Source of the DNA: Rhytidiadelphus loreus
Taxonomy: Eukaryota; Streptophyta; Bryopsida; Hypnales; Hylocomiaceae
Assembly (NCBI GenBank): GCA_947034895.1
Contig: OX344764.1
Span: 3,720,001 to 3,784,000, forward strand
Length of the DNA: 64,000 nt
Direction of reading: 5' to 3'
Part shown: piece by piece, positions 21,351 through 32,765 of the stretch
How positions within the stretch are numbered: position 1 is the first letter of the stretch
How the letters are laid out: every line of letters starts with the position of its first letter
Notes under the pieces: model-generated
Database searches by the model: none
The model's input: only the letters and a program-made list of their open reading frames with translations
What the model was told of the DNA's origin: nothing
Translations under genes and position numbers: made by a program

Positions 21351-22779
21351 TAGACTCTCAGTGTGGACCATGTCCTCACGTTGCTTACTACCCCTCTAGT
21401 TTACACATTGTAGACTATGAGCGGACCACCATTTCACCAACACCAGCGGGCGTTTATTTGCTATTCATGTCGCTTGTGAGGACCTTGAAGGGCACTCGGA
21501 GACACGCGGACAAATGCTCGTCAAGTGCGGTGTGGATCCATTCGGGCGTTGTTATCGTGCTGGCTCGTTCATGGTTGAACTTGCTGACTCGGTGTAGAGC
21601 AAAAAAGTAGGGACGCTAGCGGCCCATCTTCTGTCCGAACACCAATATGCATAGGGGATTCATGGCACAAGAATCCATGGCCCTGATCTTCGTAGGGTGT
21701 CACTTGCATTCAAGGAACTCCTCGGCGCAAGGAAGGACGACGTTGTCATGCACATTCTCCTCCTGTTGTTCTAAGGTACTTGGTAGCAGCAACGTCCATC
21801 CACCGTCCTTCTCCTGGCATCCGGGGTTTCTGTGGGCATGTGCCAGATGCGGTCTACTATTCTCGGGGCGGTGGATCGGTGTGGGGAGGGTGTCCATCGA
21901 AGTATCTATTGACTGCTCATAACTCAAGCCGTCGAGTGCATGTGTGTCGTCGTAAACCAAATTGGCTCTCGCTGTGCACCGTGGTATTCGGACGACAGCA
22001 CATCCGCTTGACGGATTGAATTATGAGCAGCCAATAGGTACTCCGATGGGCACTCTCTTCACACCAGTGCACTTCCCGTGAAAAGTCGACCGTTTTTGGT
22101 TCTCACCCTCCCAAACTCCGGATGCTAGGACGTGGACGGTGGATGGCCGTCGCTGCTACCAAGTACACTCGAACAACTTGGGGAGAATGTGTATCACAGC
22201 GCCGTCCTTCCTTGCGCCCAGGAGCTCCTTGAATGCAAGTGACGCCCTGTTCGCGAGGTGGATCTTGATGTGCTTCATGGGTGACCATGTGTCACCATCT
22301 TTCGAGGAAGAAGTTGACTTCCCCTATGAACGTGGATGGGTTGTGAGTGCTCTTGCTTTTACCTCTCCCGGTCGACTGGTTGAACCATAATGTATTCGGC
22401 AAAGAGGCGACGCCGGAAGTGGTCCATGTTGCAATTGACGAGCATTTGTCCGGGAATCTCCGAATGCCCTGTAAAGGCTTCCCGACGACATGATTGGCAA
22501 ATAGGCGCTTGCTTTTGTTCATGAAGCTCAAGACCCTTCACTAGAAGAAACTGTGTTAGAATCCCTGAAAACACGTCACCTTATTTTCATGAAGTTCTCG
22601 TTTCAAAACGTAGAAAAATGTTTTGACTTCCGCATTTTGCCTGCGTTTTGAAACGGGAACTTAACAAAAACAAGGTGATGTGTTTTCAGGGATTCTAACA
22701 CAGTTTTCTTCTAGTGCTTCATTCAAAGTTGTCTGCATGCGGTTTTGGAGGCGCAATTTGAAAATGTGGAGTGGGCGAC
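21351..22779. repeat. palindromic tandem unit B, carrying a MITE
   Basis: Near-identical to unit A across its full length (for example 20401-20900 against 21641-22140, with only scattered changes). It is 181 bp longer because of the MITE at 22539-22716 plus its 3-bp duplication. Confidence 0.9.
22539..22716. mobile_element. 178-bp CACTA-like MITE
   Basis: Starts CACTAGAAGAAACTGTGTTA and ends with its inverted partner TAACACAGTTTTCTTCTAGTG; most of the element folds back on itself (~60-bp arms, a few mismatches). It is flanked by CTT on both sides, a 3-bp duplication as expected for CACTA transposons. Units A and C lack it and show the empty site (ACCCTTCAC..AAG), so insertion followed the duplication that made the array. 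No coding capacity, hence non-autonomous. Confidence 0.9.
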
Positions 22780-24020
22780 CTAGTTTCCGGGTGTCAACCA
22801 CTTCCCCACGTTGCTTACTACCCCTCTAGTTTGCAAAATTGTAGATTGTCAACAGACCACCATTTCACCAACACCAGCGGGTGTTGATTTGCTATTCATG
22901 TCGCTTGTGAGGACCTTGCAGGGCATTCGTAGACACGCGGACAAATGCTTGTCAAGTGCGGTGTGGATCCATTCTAGCGTTGTTATCGTGTTGGCTCGTT
23001 CATGGTTGAACTTGCTGACTGTGTAGAGCAAAAGTAGGGACGCCCAGCGGCCCATCTTCTGTCCGAACATGAATATGCATAGGGGATTCATGGCACTGGA
23101 ATCGAGGGCCCTCTTCTTCGTAGGGCATCACCGGCATACAAGGTGCTCATCGGCGCAAGGAAGGACGACGTTGTCATGCAGATTTTCGTCGAGTTGTTCG
23201 AGTGTACCTCGTGGGAGCGACCGCCATCCACCTTCCTTCTCCCGGCATCCGGGGTTTTTGTGGGCATGTGCGAGATGCGGTCTACTATTCTTGGGACGGT
23301 GGATTGGTGTGGTGAGGGTGTCGATCGGATTACCTATTGGCTGCTCATAACTCAAGCTGCCGAGTGGATGCACATGGGTCTTTCATATCCAACTTGACTC
23401 TCAGTGTGCAAGGTTGGATGCGGACGACCCCCCATCCGCTGGACGGCTTGAGTTATGAGCAGCCAATAGGTATTCCGATCAACAGCCTCATCACACCGGT
23501 GCACTTCCCAAGAAAAGTCGACCGTTTTTGGTTTTCACCCTCAAAAACTCCGGATGCTAGGACACGGACGGTGGATGGCAATCGCTCCCACCAGGTACAC
23601 TCGAACTGCTGTCAAAAAATGTGGATGACAACGCTGTCCTTCCTTGCGTCGATGAGTTCCTTGTATGCCGGCGACGCCCTTTTCGCGAGGTGGGTCCTGT
23701 TGTGTTTCAAAGGTGACCATGTGTCAACCTCTTCCGACGAGGAAGTTGACTTCCCCTATGAACGTGGATGGGTTGTGAGTGCTCTTGCTTTTACCTCTCC
23801 CGGTCGACCGGTTGAACCATGATGTATTTGGCAAAGAGGCGACGCCGGAAGTGGTCCATGTCGCAATTGACGAGCATTTGTCTGGGAATTTGCGAATGCC
23901 CTGTAAAGACTTCCGAACGACATGATTGGCCAATAAGCGCTTGCTTTTGTTCATGAAGCTCAAGACCCTTCACTCAAAGATGGTTGCATGCGGTTTAGGA
24001 GGCGCGACTTGAGAATGCGG
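22780..24020. repeat. palindromic tandem unit C
   Basis: Third tandem copy, more diverged than A and B. Left and right arms are still recognisable (22860-22990 with 23830-23960). Its end (GCATGCGGTTTAGGAGGCGC) matches the A/B and B/C junctions. Confidence 0.85.
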
Positions 24021-24211
24021 AGTGCAGATTCACCCCTCTGCGTTGGCGAATGAAAAACGAGTCGTGCGTCCCGGCGTGAACTTAGAATGGTATAGTTCAG
24101 ATTGTACCTTCCTCCATTTTTGAGTTTGTCCTGCAGCACATGGTCCCCCAAAGTTGGGCGTAAATAGTTTCTTCTTGGACTGCACCTTCTCCCGTAGAAG
24201 AGAGCTAGAAA

Positions 24212-24868
24212 TGATGTAAGCGGGTTGGGATCCCTATGCAAAATCCACTATAATTACCCTATTCAATAAAGACTGTCTTCTTTAAACTGAGGCCACGCTT
24301 TCATTTGCGCCCCTCTTCTCCCCGTGCATGGCCGCGCATCCAGATCCGTGAATTGTTTTCCTCTTGGCCACTTTGCCCCAAACCCAAGTGGCCATGTGAT
24401 GTGTCTTTGTGATCCCCCACAAACTGTAAGAGTCATCCACGCCTCGCACAACAAATGGCGCTTAGAGTTGTTTTCCCTCTGCTCCCCGTGCATGGCCACG
24501 CATGCAGATCCAGACATTGTTTTTTTCTTGGCCACTTTGCCCAAAACCCGAGTGGCCAATTGAATGTTCTGTGTGTGTGTGATCCACCCCAACTGTTGGA
24601 TGTAAGCGGGTTCGGATCCCTATGCAAAAACCACTATAATTACCCTTACTATTGAATGTAGACTGTCTTCTTTACACCGAGGCCGTGCTTTCATTTGCAC
24701 CGCCCCCTCTTCTCCCGTGCATGGCCGCGCATCCAGATCCGTGAATTGTTTTCTTCTCGGCCACTTTGCCCCACACCCAAGTAGCCATGTGATGTGTCTT
24801 TGTGATCCACCCCAAATTGTAAGAGTCATGCATGCCTCGCACAACAAATGGCGCTTAGAGTTGTTTTG
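24212..24868. repeat. direct repeat, ~265-bp unit, two full copies and one partial
   Basis: 24212-24477 and 24598-24868 share GTAAGCGGGTT.GGATCCCT, ATGGCCGCGCATCCAGATCC and CTCGCACAACAAATGGCGC. A partial copy sits between (24478-24597). No gene seen; the content does not match the palindromic units. Confidence 0.8.
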
Positions 24869-25454
24869 GAACTTTCTTTCAAGTAGCCCGCTCTAAGAAG
24901 GCACGGAATGGATATGATTTCGTCTTGAACTGGACCCCTCCAACTTTGATTGAATCGAGGAAAAGGTGTTTTTATCACAGGAACCCATCATTGTTGCAGG
25001 ATTTCATCCTCCCGGCTACCATTTTCGGTCGGATTTCATTCAGACTTGGGAGCTCTGAACCGCCATTTTAATGGAATACCGCCATTTTAACGAAATTCCC
25101 CATAAATGTATTTCTTTTAAGAGATTTTGTATACTTTGAAATTTTTTAAAAGATAGCAAGAGCACATGAAATGGAAGTCATCAATGTCAATTGATAGTGC
25201 AAGTATTATACAAAAATAATTGAACCTAAAATGTACTGAAATTGTGACATTTAATGTATGAAAAAACTTCTAATTTGTCTTACAGAAGAATATAAAGTTC
25301 TAGAAATGCAACTCTTGTATGATATGCAAGGGTCAATGGCATTAGAACGGATTGCAAGACAACTTCTATAGAAAAGTATATGAAATTAGATTGATCAAGA
25401 AGGTACATGAGGACCAATTAGAAAAAGATGAAATGTAGAAAAAATTGACTTATA
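24869..25454. other. spacer, no gene seen
   Basis: Transition from moderate-GC sequence to strongly AT-rich DNA. A short repeated CCGCCATTTTAA(T/C)GGAAT-like pair is visible at about 25061-25090. Confidence 0.4.
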
Positions 25455-25830
25455 TATTTAAAATAAAATATAAATATAAATAAAATATAAATATAAATAA
25501 AATATAAATATAAATATAATATAAATATAAATAAAATATAAATATAAATAAAATATAAATATAAATAAAATATAAATATAAATAAAATATAAATATAAAT
25601 AAAATATAAATATAAATAAAATATAAATATAAATAAAATATAAATATAAATAAAATATAAATATAAATAAAATATAAATATAAATAAAATATAAATATAA
25701 ATAAAATATAAATATAAATAAAATATAAATATAAATAAAATATAAATATAAATATAATATAAATATAAATATAATATAAATATAAATAAAATATAAATAA
25801 AATAATAAAATAATAAAATATAAATATATA
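25455..25830. repeat. AT minisatellite, 17-bp unit
   Basis: About twenty near-perfect tandem copies of ATAAATATAAATAAAAT, with occasional ATAAATATAAT variants near the ends. The long open reading on the minus strand (IYIYILFIFIF pattern) is an artefact of this repeat. Confidence 0.9.
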
Positions 25831-27039
25831 TGAAGAATAAAAGATGTATGTGGAGTTTTTAAAAATCCATAGAAGGAGTTCCCTCCAATTGAAATTAACA
25901 TTTGTTTGTAATGTTCTATTTCTTTTTTAAATTACCGAGAACACCAAATAGTTGGGTAGATTTTGGTATGATGCATGCATTAAAAAAATTCATGTAATAA
26001 GTTTTTTAATACTACTATTGTCTTTGAAGAATATACATGTCATGTATATGAATATGATTTTGGATTTTTTGTTGGAAGGGCTACGAGCAATTTTTACATT
26101 ATAGCAAATTACATTCATTGAGATTGAAGAAAAATGCATTATAAGTAATTATAATGAATGGTATTTAATATGAGAGTTGCTTATCTAGGTGTGAAATGGA
26201 TTGTATAGTCCCGTTGTGGTATGAAATGGATATTGATTATGTTCAAACACACTTAATATTCAACTTGATTTGTGGATAGATTTTCTAAAGAAAAAATGAC
26301 ATAGTCGCTTTTTCAAAACAAAGTTCTTTATTCAATCAATGACCAACACTAGAAGTGACGACAATGGAAGCCCTTCTTGTAGATGCAGTGCAATAAAATC
26401 CCCCCATTGAATAGAAATAAAAACAAATGCTAGGAATTATTTCTTTGCACTTTCTAATTAAAAATATAGTGGAATCTTTCATCTTTGTAAATGGATGTCT
26501 TTTGTGGAAGGTGGGGGTTGACTTTTTGTTTGGATGAGCATCACATTTTCTTACAAAAATTACTTCTATGATACATTTATGAACTATCAATATTGTAGTA
26601 TTATATTAGGGATAGAGGAATTATTGTAAACAATTTGAATACAATGAAAATAAGAGTTCATTTATTACTATAAGTTGTTGATGTATATGAACATAATTTG
26701 AAAAGTCCGCACATGCTTTGAAGCTTCCAGTACGACATATATACATGAATCGTAAGATCGTAAGTGAAGCGTAGTACATCGTACTTGGCATATGAAATTC
26801 TAAAGGATTTAGACATATTTCCAATAATTATGTTTATGTACACACATGCTTATAGAAGAGATGCCAATAGATTTTGTGCTTCATGAAATCCTAACTAAAA
26901 AATAGTGAATAGTAGCTTCATCATCCATTCATGAAAGGGTTTTTTGGAAGACTCCCAAGCAGCTACCCTTCTCCTATGATTTTCAGATTGGGTTAACATT
27001 TTATATGGATGTCCAATAACTCCTAGAAATTTACTTGTA
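25831..27039. other. AT-rich spacer, no gene seen
   Basis: No coding signal, RNA gene or clear repeat recognised. Confidence 0.45.
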
Positions 27040-27299
27040 GTGAAATTGATTGACTTTGCCAACATGGCATTGTCATATTGTTTTGCATATCACAAAAAAT
27101 ATGACATTTTTTTGGATGTCTTGCAAAACATACTTGTTTTTTGTATAATGCCCATGTTTTTTCATGGACATGTGCACATTTTTTGCAATGTCCATCGAAA
27201 TTTGCCACCCATTGGTTCAAACTTTGTGACACCGTCCTATCCGCAAAAACATGACGTGTTTTTTGTTGCCATCACAAAAAACGCAGGTTTCTTATAGTG
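27040..27299. mobile_element. probable CACTA-type transposon terminus
   Basis: Read from 27299 leftwards on the minus strand it begins CACTATAAGAAACCTGCG. Subterminal motifs follow in both orientations: ACAAAAAACGC, GTGTTTTTTGTTGCC, CATGTTTTTTCATGG and CACATTTTTTGCAATG. CACTA elements typically have such ends. The opposite terminus was not found nearby, so this may be a solo end or an element broken by the adjoining LINE. Confidence 0.45.
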
Positions 27300-29020
27300 T
27301 GCCAAGCCCAGCAAGGCTCGGCGGTTTGGAACAAAACTAGTGCGGCCTGGAAGAAGCTGCAGGAGGATCTCATCCCAATACCACCCAAGGTCCCGGAGGA
27401 ATTAGTAGGCGAATCTTTTTGGTGGTCCAGATTTGTTACAGTGATTGGGCCGGGGTTCTCAAAGGCACGAGTGGCACAACTGCACAAAAGGGGCCTTAAG
27501 TATATTCGTGATGCAATCCACCAAGGGAGACTCATCTCGGTTGTTGAAGCCAGGGAGAGATTCGGCTTGAGAACCGAAGAAGACGGCGCTTGACACTCAA
27601 CAATGCATGCCTTCCTCCAACAATAGTGTGGCTTGAATACCGAGTCTCCTCCACCCCCTGTCAAGGACGAGTGGCTCGACTAGTTCAGGAATGAAGAAGA
27701 CACGATGCCCGTATTGGTCTTGCAAGCCCTAGGCGGAGCACAAGAACATGTCGGGCCCCTTGCGCAATCGTGGATGAGCGGGTGGATCGACCCTGGCTAC
27801 ACAGTAATGACCAAGGCCAGCATCCTGCTCGCCAACCTGGCCAACTTCATCCATGCGTGAGCCTACACATCTGCAAGTTTCCGCCACAGAGTTAGAATTA
27901 CGACAATCTTGCGCGAACCCAAACAAATTCCCGTCCACTTCTTCTACAGGAGAGTAGACCTTCTCTATTGAGACTTGCGCAAATTTGAGTGGAACAATTC
28001 CAGTCCCAAGATCCCATTCTTGAGATTCACCACCAGCCTGGGCCGAAATTTAAATAAAAAAGGCATGTGGTTCCCAAACCGGTGACACGCAAATGGAGTG
28101 GATTCTTGCCTGCGGATTTTTGATTAAAATGGAGGACTGTTTAGCCCCCAATGCGCGCCAACAAGGAAGTTGGCCTCCTCTGGCTCATTTGGCACAGAGC
28201 AGTCGTCATGAATCAGTGGAGAGGAAGGATCAACACCGAAATCGACACAAGGTGTGAAGTGAACCCTAGAAATGTAGTTGAATCCGTGCTACACTGCTTT
28301 TGGGAATGCCCCGCCGCCCAACAGGCTTGGAATTGGGCGATTCATATTCTCAATGCCATGCTTTCGGGAAGAGACGCCCAAGGGCCGTGGCGCCCTCTCA
28401 TATGGAGGTTGAAGATCTTCTCCATCAGCCTCCCCTATAGATTCAACGCCTGCAAACGAATCTGGCTTGAGCTTCGGACGTCTGTCCTCTAGACCCTATG
28501 GCTGTAGAGAAACGATCGAACGTTCAACGCCACCTTTTGGACCCCGGAACGGATCAGGAGACATATTTGGCTTGCAATGCTTGACTACGGACGTGCAGAA
28601 TGGACCAACATCGTCAAGGACAAGAAAAGATCCTAGGAATCGCTCTGTCAGATGCTGGACAACTTCGAGGCCTACAGATGCAAATTTAGTTTCTTTGCTA
28701 GAATGGTAGATAGGTAGCCAGTATGTATCCTCGAAGGTCCTGACAAGGGATTCATCTTTGATCCACCGTGAACTTCTCAGTTGCGGGATCGACGCTCCTT
28801 TCCTTGCCGGCCGCGTGTGGCCATGTGGCCCTCGATGTGTTGTGTTGAGGTTGCGTTCCCGCCTAGGTGCGTTTGGTTCCCGATTCTTTTGGTTTGTTGT
28901 CCGTTGTGTCTGTCCGTCCCCCGCTAGGCCGCCACTTGTGACTGGCGAGTTTGTTCTTTTTTCTCTTGGCAATGAAACTCCGGTTCCATTTGTTTTAAAA
29001 AAAAAAAAAAAAAAAAAAAA
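27300..29020 (+). mobile_element. decayed, 5'-truncated LINE (non-LTR retrotransposon)
   Basis: The reading is broken by several stops and frameshifts. 27309-27590 encodes the post-reverse-transcriptase region (GESFWWSRFVTVIGPGFSKA, RVAQLHKRGLKYIRDAI). 28150-28690 encodes a reverse-transcriptase zinc-binding region (HRAVVMNQWRGRI, CEVNPRNVVESVLHCFWECP, then AQQAWNWAIHI). The element ends in a 24-A tail at 28997-29020. The endonuclease and catalytic RT parts are missing. No confident target-site duplication was found. Confidence 0.8.
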
Positions 29021-30072
29021 GTAGCAATCGGCTTGTCATAATATATAACCAACTTTGACATCCAATACCTGTCAAAACAGAACCTGGTGAGTTCATTGAT
29101 TTTGGTCCTTAGGAATGAGCTAGAAAATAGGGACAGAATGTATGCACTAGGATAACAAATACCAACATTTAAATAAAGTCAAATATAGACTTACTGTGGC
29201 TCCTTCAAATCCCTCACCCGCTCATGATCCTTGAGATTTGACATTAGTCAATACAAAATTCTTTTTCTTTTCTTTTCTTAAGAGCTGTGATAAAACCTGC
29301 CACAAATGATGGAACATCAAGAAAAATGGGCTGAAAACTACAGTCTACGACACTACCATCAATTAATGAGGGATTACACATGCAATGCTGCTAAACCTTT
29401 GCAGAATCAAGACTAAGAAGTCTGATTCTTATAACCAAACTCTGAAGGCACATTAGTTGATTTCCATAATAGCATTTCCTACCAATATTTGTCCTACCAC
29501 GCAATCCAATCAGACAAAAACTCAAAAGATGATAATGTAGCTTCATGATGCCCTACCTTAATACTCTGGTCTTCAATCTAGCCCTAAGTATAAACCAAGC
29601 CTTTAAAACTACCAAATGCATATATGACCTCTCACAAGAATCAATCCACATTGCAAATCCAAATTTTCTTTCCAAAACAAAGACTCACCTCAAATATTAT
29701 AATGGATACTACTACAAATGCTTTATTCAAAGATTTCACAAAGTTTAGAGAGCAAAAATTCAAAAAAATAGTATATACAACATTGAAGGGGAACATGAAA
29801 TGGATGCCTAAACGAGGTTCAACTCATGAAGCAACTCAATTAGAATTGGGTACAAAATGGTACTTAGTGTTTGATATTTGAGACATTACAAAATGAGATG
29901 TCATGTTAACAATGACAATGATGCATTAATTCTCTCCATAACAAGATTTCACCATGTTGAGTGTTATGCAAAATCATAGAGCAGGAATGTTGAGGTCTGA
30001 CACCCTTCTACATACCGTAATAACGATACATGTACCCTTGGAAAACAAAGTATTTTGAAATGCTAGAGCCAG
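29021..30072. other. spacer, probably includes the SEC20 3' UTR
   Basis: No gene recognised. The segment just left of 30073 lies downstream of the SEC20 stop codon on the minus strand and presumably holds its 3' UTR. Confidence 0.4.
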
Positions 30073-32532
30073 TCACAATTCTTCATGGTACCGAGGGTCA
30101 TATGCTCGGGCATCACTGTGTAAGACAAATTTAGAAGTACCTAGAAGCTGGGACTGAACACCTTGGTGGTCATGAGACTTAAGAACAGACTCATCAAGAT
30201 TAGGCTGATGGCCGCCCCCTCTCAAGAAGGAATCTCGTGAAGGAGATTGTGAATAGGAAGGTGGTGGAGGTATTTTTGGTGGCGGCTGATGCATAGGCAA
30301 TCTTAGAAATCCTCGTACGTAATGCTTTACAACTGGCACCCGCTTCAATGTGATGTGGAAACACACGGAGAGAAAAATGAAGAACAAGAAGATCACCAAT
30401 GCCCTGATTTCAAATTCATCACCCATGCACAAGATTAGGAATGCTTTCACCTTGTAATTAGTGAGACAACTAGAAGTAATTGCAGTACTATTAGAACTAG
30501 ACAGGTAATCACTTCTCCCTACAATCGTATGAACTAAAAACAATCTTCAAAACCAACAAGAGGCCATTGTACCTTTCAATAAAATCCTCCATCTCCAATA
30601 AGGTTATCTTGGAACGAGTTGCACTTAAAATGGAACGTTGACCTTTGTACTCTACATCCGCCTTTCTGAGTGTCGCATTGGATTGATCTGACCATGGCCA
30701 ACAAAGAAACACTTAGTATCTATTGGAATCTAGAAACATCAGGTAGCGTCTATATTTTTTTGGTTATTGACTAGGTAAAAAGTGAATCCTTGCAAATTAT
30801 TGATCGTAGTTTTTTGAATTTATCAATAAAGAGGTGGTAGAGAACTTTCTATGAGATCATGCGAACCTACCTTGGACACTCAAAGTAGCTTCATTTTGCT
30901 CCAGCAACTGCACAGATCCAGGATTAGGTCAAACTCCACACTAGCAGAAATGATAACACACCAACCATGACATAGTACACACGCATGATCACCACTGTAA
31001 ACGAGGCGCATGTTACAGTGTCTATTTGAAAAAGTGCAATCCATGCAATTTTTACTTGACAGGGGCACTCACGACCTCTATTACTACGTATCAAAAAGTA
31101 GGTTTTCCACAACTGAAAAATAGAAGACTTGTTGATCATCCTGCTCATCTGAATCATGATTTGACGGGAGCGACGCAATACATCAGTGATACCCTCGACC
31201 CTAGAAGCCATTCCAGCTTGTGTCCTTCAACAAGCAAATATACATTAGCCAGAAATACATGATAGGAATCTAATCGCAATATAGGGTCCAATCAATTTCT
31301 TATTTAAGAAGTCTTAAACAAAAAGAAAAGCACAAGTTATCGAATAAAAAATTTGCATTGCATAAGATGAATTCGAGAGGCACAAAAAAGAAGAAGAATT
31401 GATCATACTGCAACTGCCGGCGGCGAAGGTCAGCATCCTGTCCACCAGAGAGAAGCTGCTCCCTCTGAAAAAACAAAGCAAGTCCAGTCAGGAAAAATTA
31501 AGTAGCGACTACAATTTCATCCGCTTCAGTATCTCACCACGATTTGCTTAACGACATGTTCCAACAAAATCGTGTGGCACCATCGTGCTAGCAATTCAAA
31601 AACGAGGTTTATTTCCATGTTTTACAGTTGCCATAAAATTACAGTAGAGCACAGAGTGCACCAATGGAAGTATGAAACTCATGGTCTTAGGTTTAAATAG
31701 ACACTCCAAGCACAAACCCAATCAAAAGCACTCGCGCAGTCATGCCTAAAACCACTCCAAGTTTAACATAATACGTGGTCTTACCTCACTGAAAACAGCT
31801 TGATCGATGTTTTTCTTAGCTTGAATATTGGCATTTCTTGAGCTCATTTGCAATCTACACATACAAGCTAGAGTTTGAGACTTACATCAAATCGTACAGA
31901 ACCTTTCACAGAGAACCATGCCCCTCACTAAAACCACGAGAAAAGCATCTAATTGCAGCAGAAGAACCCCAAACAACCTAATAACCTAAGATATTGGACA
32001 TTTGATCCATGTTTGTAGTCCAGGTCGCAGGGCAACAAGAAAAATGAACACCTCGTATATTGACCTCAATTACAACGAATCAAACTCTCACGTCCACAAA
32101 TTCCATTCCAACCATGACGAACCTAAAAGAATACTAAATTGACCAAAACAGAAAGCCATAACAAAAGGTGGAAGAGATGTGATGGACGCACGCTTGAATT
32201 TGATCATTCCATTCCTGCAAGGTCCTCATCCCTGCCTGCACTCCCTCCTCACTGCACCACATCACCACAACCCCAGAAAATTAGATGGATCATAAGAAAG
32301 CTGCTCCGCAACATTTTCGTAGCGGACGATTAGATTTCACAGACCTCAAACTCATAAAATTGACATGCATTCATGATTCACAAATTCCAAGAAAGCCAAA
32401 ATCCAAACACACCACCACTTACGTCGGATATTGTTGCGCCAGGAAACTGTAGCATACGATTAAGGTTCGCAGCTTGGCCATGTAATCTTGCAGCAACACA
32501 TTCGTCCGCGGCATCATCGCCGCATCCGCCAT
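30073..32532 (-). CDS. SEC20: SEC20-like SNARE, 8 exons, 284 aa
   Basis: SEC20 is an ER t-SNARE acting in Golgi-to-ER retrograde transport. Exons: 32423-32532, 32192-32251, 31785-31854, 31409-31464, 31149-31224, 30871-30907, 30573-30687, 30073-30403; phases agree throughout. Hallmarks in order are YPTEEGVQAGMRTLQEWNDQ, SSRNANIQAKKNIDQAVFSE, EQLLSGG..LRRRQLQ, the SNARE motif (ITDVLRRSRQIMIQ to LRKADVEYKGQRSIL) and a transmembrane helix (ALVIFLFFIFLSVCFHI). A proline-rich tail ends in HEEL, resembling the luminal HDEL of yeast Sec20. All junctions are GT-AG except the exon 5 donor (31147-31148), which reads CAG/ATGAGC where CAG/GTGAGC is expected. The chosen ATG (MADAAMMPRT) has a good context. 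An upstream in-frame MSSTTQEVQKQM is separated from it by a TAG, so the ancestral start may have been further out. Confidence 0.85.
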
Positions 32533-32603
32533 CCCACCTGCCACCGTGGTCCCGAACGAGGCCAGCAGCTACATCTGCTTCTGGACTTCTTGAGTTGTCG
32601 AGC

Positions 32604-32765
32604 TCATGATTGCTCCAGCTCCTTCCCCTTTGATGCTACGAGAGCAGCTCCGTCGTCGTCTTCCTCTTCACCGAAATCAAACTGTGAATCGTCGTCCGCC
32701 ATTCTATCAAGATGATGCGGATGCACATCTTCACTAAAATCAAACTTTAAGTTGTCGTCCTCCAT
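32604..32765 (-). other. upstream ORF in the SEC20 leader
   Basis: ATG 32765 opens a 53-codon acidic ORF (MEDDNLKFDFSEDV, then MADDDSQFDFGEEEDDD) ending at TGA 32604-32606. Its two halves are an imperfect tandem duplication (xDDxxxFDF). The stop overlaps a second short ORF start (ATGA), which ends at TAG before the SEC20 start. Either a translational-control leader or a displaced original N-terminus. Confidence 0.4.

Noticed and set aside
18458..24000. Many ORFs of 60-200 codons in the palindrome cluster
   Set aside because: Overlapping ORFs occur on both strands, mirror each other because of the palindromes, and none shows domain-like composition.
1..24000. CRISPR-like array
   Set aside because: Repeat units are adjacent or irregularly spaced without unique spacers, and the gene content is plant nuclear.
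20109..24020. Tandem units as rDNA or tRNA genes
   Set aside because: No rRNA core motifs and no tRNA A-box/B-box pairs or cloverleaf seen.
25458..25901. 147-codon minus-strand ORF of alternating Ile/Tyr/Leu/Phe
   Set aside because: It is only the translation of the 17-bp AT minisatellite.
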